A DNA stretch of 22,568 nucleotides from Anaerolinea thermophila (lineage in GTDB: Bacteria > Chloroflexota > Anaerolineae > Anaerolineales > Villigracilaceae). A program made the position numbers and the translations under genes. How positions within the stretch are numbered: the stretch's first letter is position 1; each line of letters begins with the position of its first letter. The notes under the pieces are model-generated. The model was not told where the DNA came from. It did no database searches and saw only the letters and a list, made by a program, of their open reading frames with translations. Below, piece by piece: positions 22,229 to 22,568 of this stretch. The stretch lies in assembly GCA_022729775.1 (NCBI GenBank), contig DZBA01000011.1, forward strand, positions 1 to 22,568, read 5' to 3'.

Positions 22229-22258
22229 TTACACCACCTATTGGGGTAGTGGTATAAT
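22229..22258 (+). promoter_or_regulatory. Promoter of the gyrase/topoisomerase gene with palindrome over the -10
   Basis: TTACAC (22229-22234), 18-base spacer, TATAAT (22253-22258). The -10 sits in the centre of a palindrome, AGTGG (22248-22252) and CCACT (22260-22264), which could be a repressor site or influence promoter opening. Leader length to the ATG is about 105 bases. Confidence 0.65.
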
Positions 22259-22292
22259 TCCACTATAAAAACGATATCTTTCATTTAATACG

Positions 22293-22325
22293 ACACGAAG
22301 TTTTTCGCCATCTTCGTGTTTTTTT
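22293..22325 (+). terminator. Terminator-like hairpin in the gyrase leader
   Basis: ACACGAAG (22293-22300) and CTTCGTGT (22312-22319) are perfect 8-bp arms, followed by T to 22325. It lies between the promoter at 22229-22258 and the start codon at 22370, so it could act as an attenuator or end a short separate transcript. Confidence 0.6.
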
Positions 22326-22339
22326 ATGTAAACACATCC

Positions 22340-22354
22340 AGACCTGACAGGTCT
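22340..22354. repeat. Short palindrome before the gyrase Shine-Dalgarno
   Basis: AGACCT, GAC, AGGTCT (22340-22354), a perfect 6-bp inverted repeat just upstream of the ribosome binding site AAGGGA (22359-22364). Confidence 0.5.
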
Positions 22355-22369
22355 TAATAAGGGACTCCT

Positions 22370-22568
22370 ATGACCGAAGAAGAAATTGTAATCAAACACA
22401 ACATCCAATCCGTTGATATTGACGAGCAAATGCGCACCGCGTATCTCGATTACGCCATGAGCGTGATCGTCGCGCGCGCGCTGCCCGACGCCCGCGATGG
22501 TCTCAAGCCCGTCCACCGCCGCATCTTGTTCGCCATGCACGAACTGGGCATGAGATCGAACGCCGCGT
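22370..22568 (+). CDS. gyrA: DNA gyrase subunit A / topoisomerase IV subunit A, 3' end cut by the window
   Basis: The first 66 codons are visible and open to the window edge. Residues 20-66 contain [20 protein letters not shown], then [15 protein letters not shown] and LGMRSNAA, the invariant N-terminal region of type II topoisomerase A subunits. Subunit A forms the DNA-breaking core; its catalytic tyrosine lies beyond the window. The start at 22370 has AAGGGA five bases upstream. gyrA and parC cannot be separated on this much sequence. The leader contains a promoter, a terminator-like hairpin and a small palindrome. Confidence 0.95.
   Translation, partial: MTEEEIVIKHNIQSVDIDEQMRTAYLDYAMSVIVARALPDARDGLKPVHRRILFAMHELGMRSNAA

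Noticed and set aside
22238..22540. 100-aa minus-strand frame over the gyrA start
   Set aside because: Antisense to the conserved gyrase N-terminus; a shadow frame.

Overview
The window looks like an ordinary chromosomal segment of a Chloroflexota bacterium, most likely class Anaerolineae. This rests on the gene mix: an ADP-forming acyl-CoA synthetase, a proton-pumping pyrophosphatase, secreted proteins with Pro/Thr-rich linkers, an FhaA/FhaB-like FHA pair, and a fused RodA-PBP protein. The taxonomy is an inference from gene content, not from a marker-gene comparison. Gene density is high and no gap between genes exceeds 300 bases.

Layout, left to right. 1-1664: 3' part of an NDP-forming acyl-CoA synthetase. 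1665-1937: a terminator and an unusual array of 8-bp repeats. 1938-3587: DEAD-box RNA helicase. 3644-4374: nucleotidyltransferase/HEPN pair of toxin-antitoxin type. 4414-5999: MOSC-domain protein and Tat-exported polysaccharide deacetylase. 6004-9522 (minus): membrane acyltransferase and H+-pyrophosphatase. 9715-10104: A-type Fe-S carrier with a Cys-rich tail. 10160-11391 (minus): two tandem paralogous SH3 proteins. 11391-11562: a possible MITE. 11596-14352: operon of zinc-ribbon protein, FhaA-like, FhaB-like and MTA phosphorylase. 14413-15786: TIR-TM-SUMF1 protein. 15805-18216: RodA fused to a degenerate PBP. 18274-19452 (minus): ferredoxin and superoxide dismutase. 19625-21073: EamA transporter and YbaK-type deacylase. 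21129-21212: tRNA-Leu(CAG). 21279-22166 (minus): lipoprotein. 22370-end: start of gyrA/parC.

The 11.6-18.2 kb stretch is the most coherent part. Two FHA proteins lie upstream of a RodA-type glycosyltransferase joined to a PBP-like domain, recalling the actinobacterial fhaA-fhaB-rodA-pbpA cluster, but with no kinase or phosphatase here. The transpeptidase half of the fusion lacks the serine active-site motifs. A TIR-SUMF1 membrane protein sits inside this cluster.

Second-look items of regulatory or repeat type: a set of genes whose -10 hexamer lies 6-7 nt before ATG (candidate leaderless mRNAs), two palindromes inside the acyl-CoA synthetase reading frame, the octamer array, the MITE-like element, and a terminator-like hairpin in the gyrase leader. 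Nothing in the window is clearly a wholly new defence system; the TIR-SUMF1 protein and the MNT-HEPN pair come closest.
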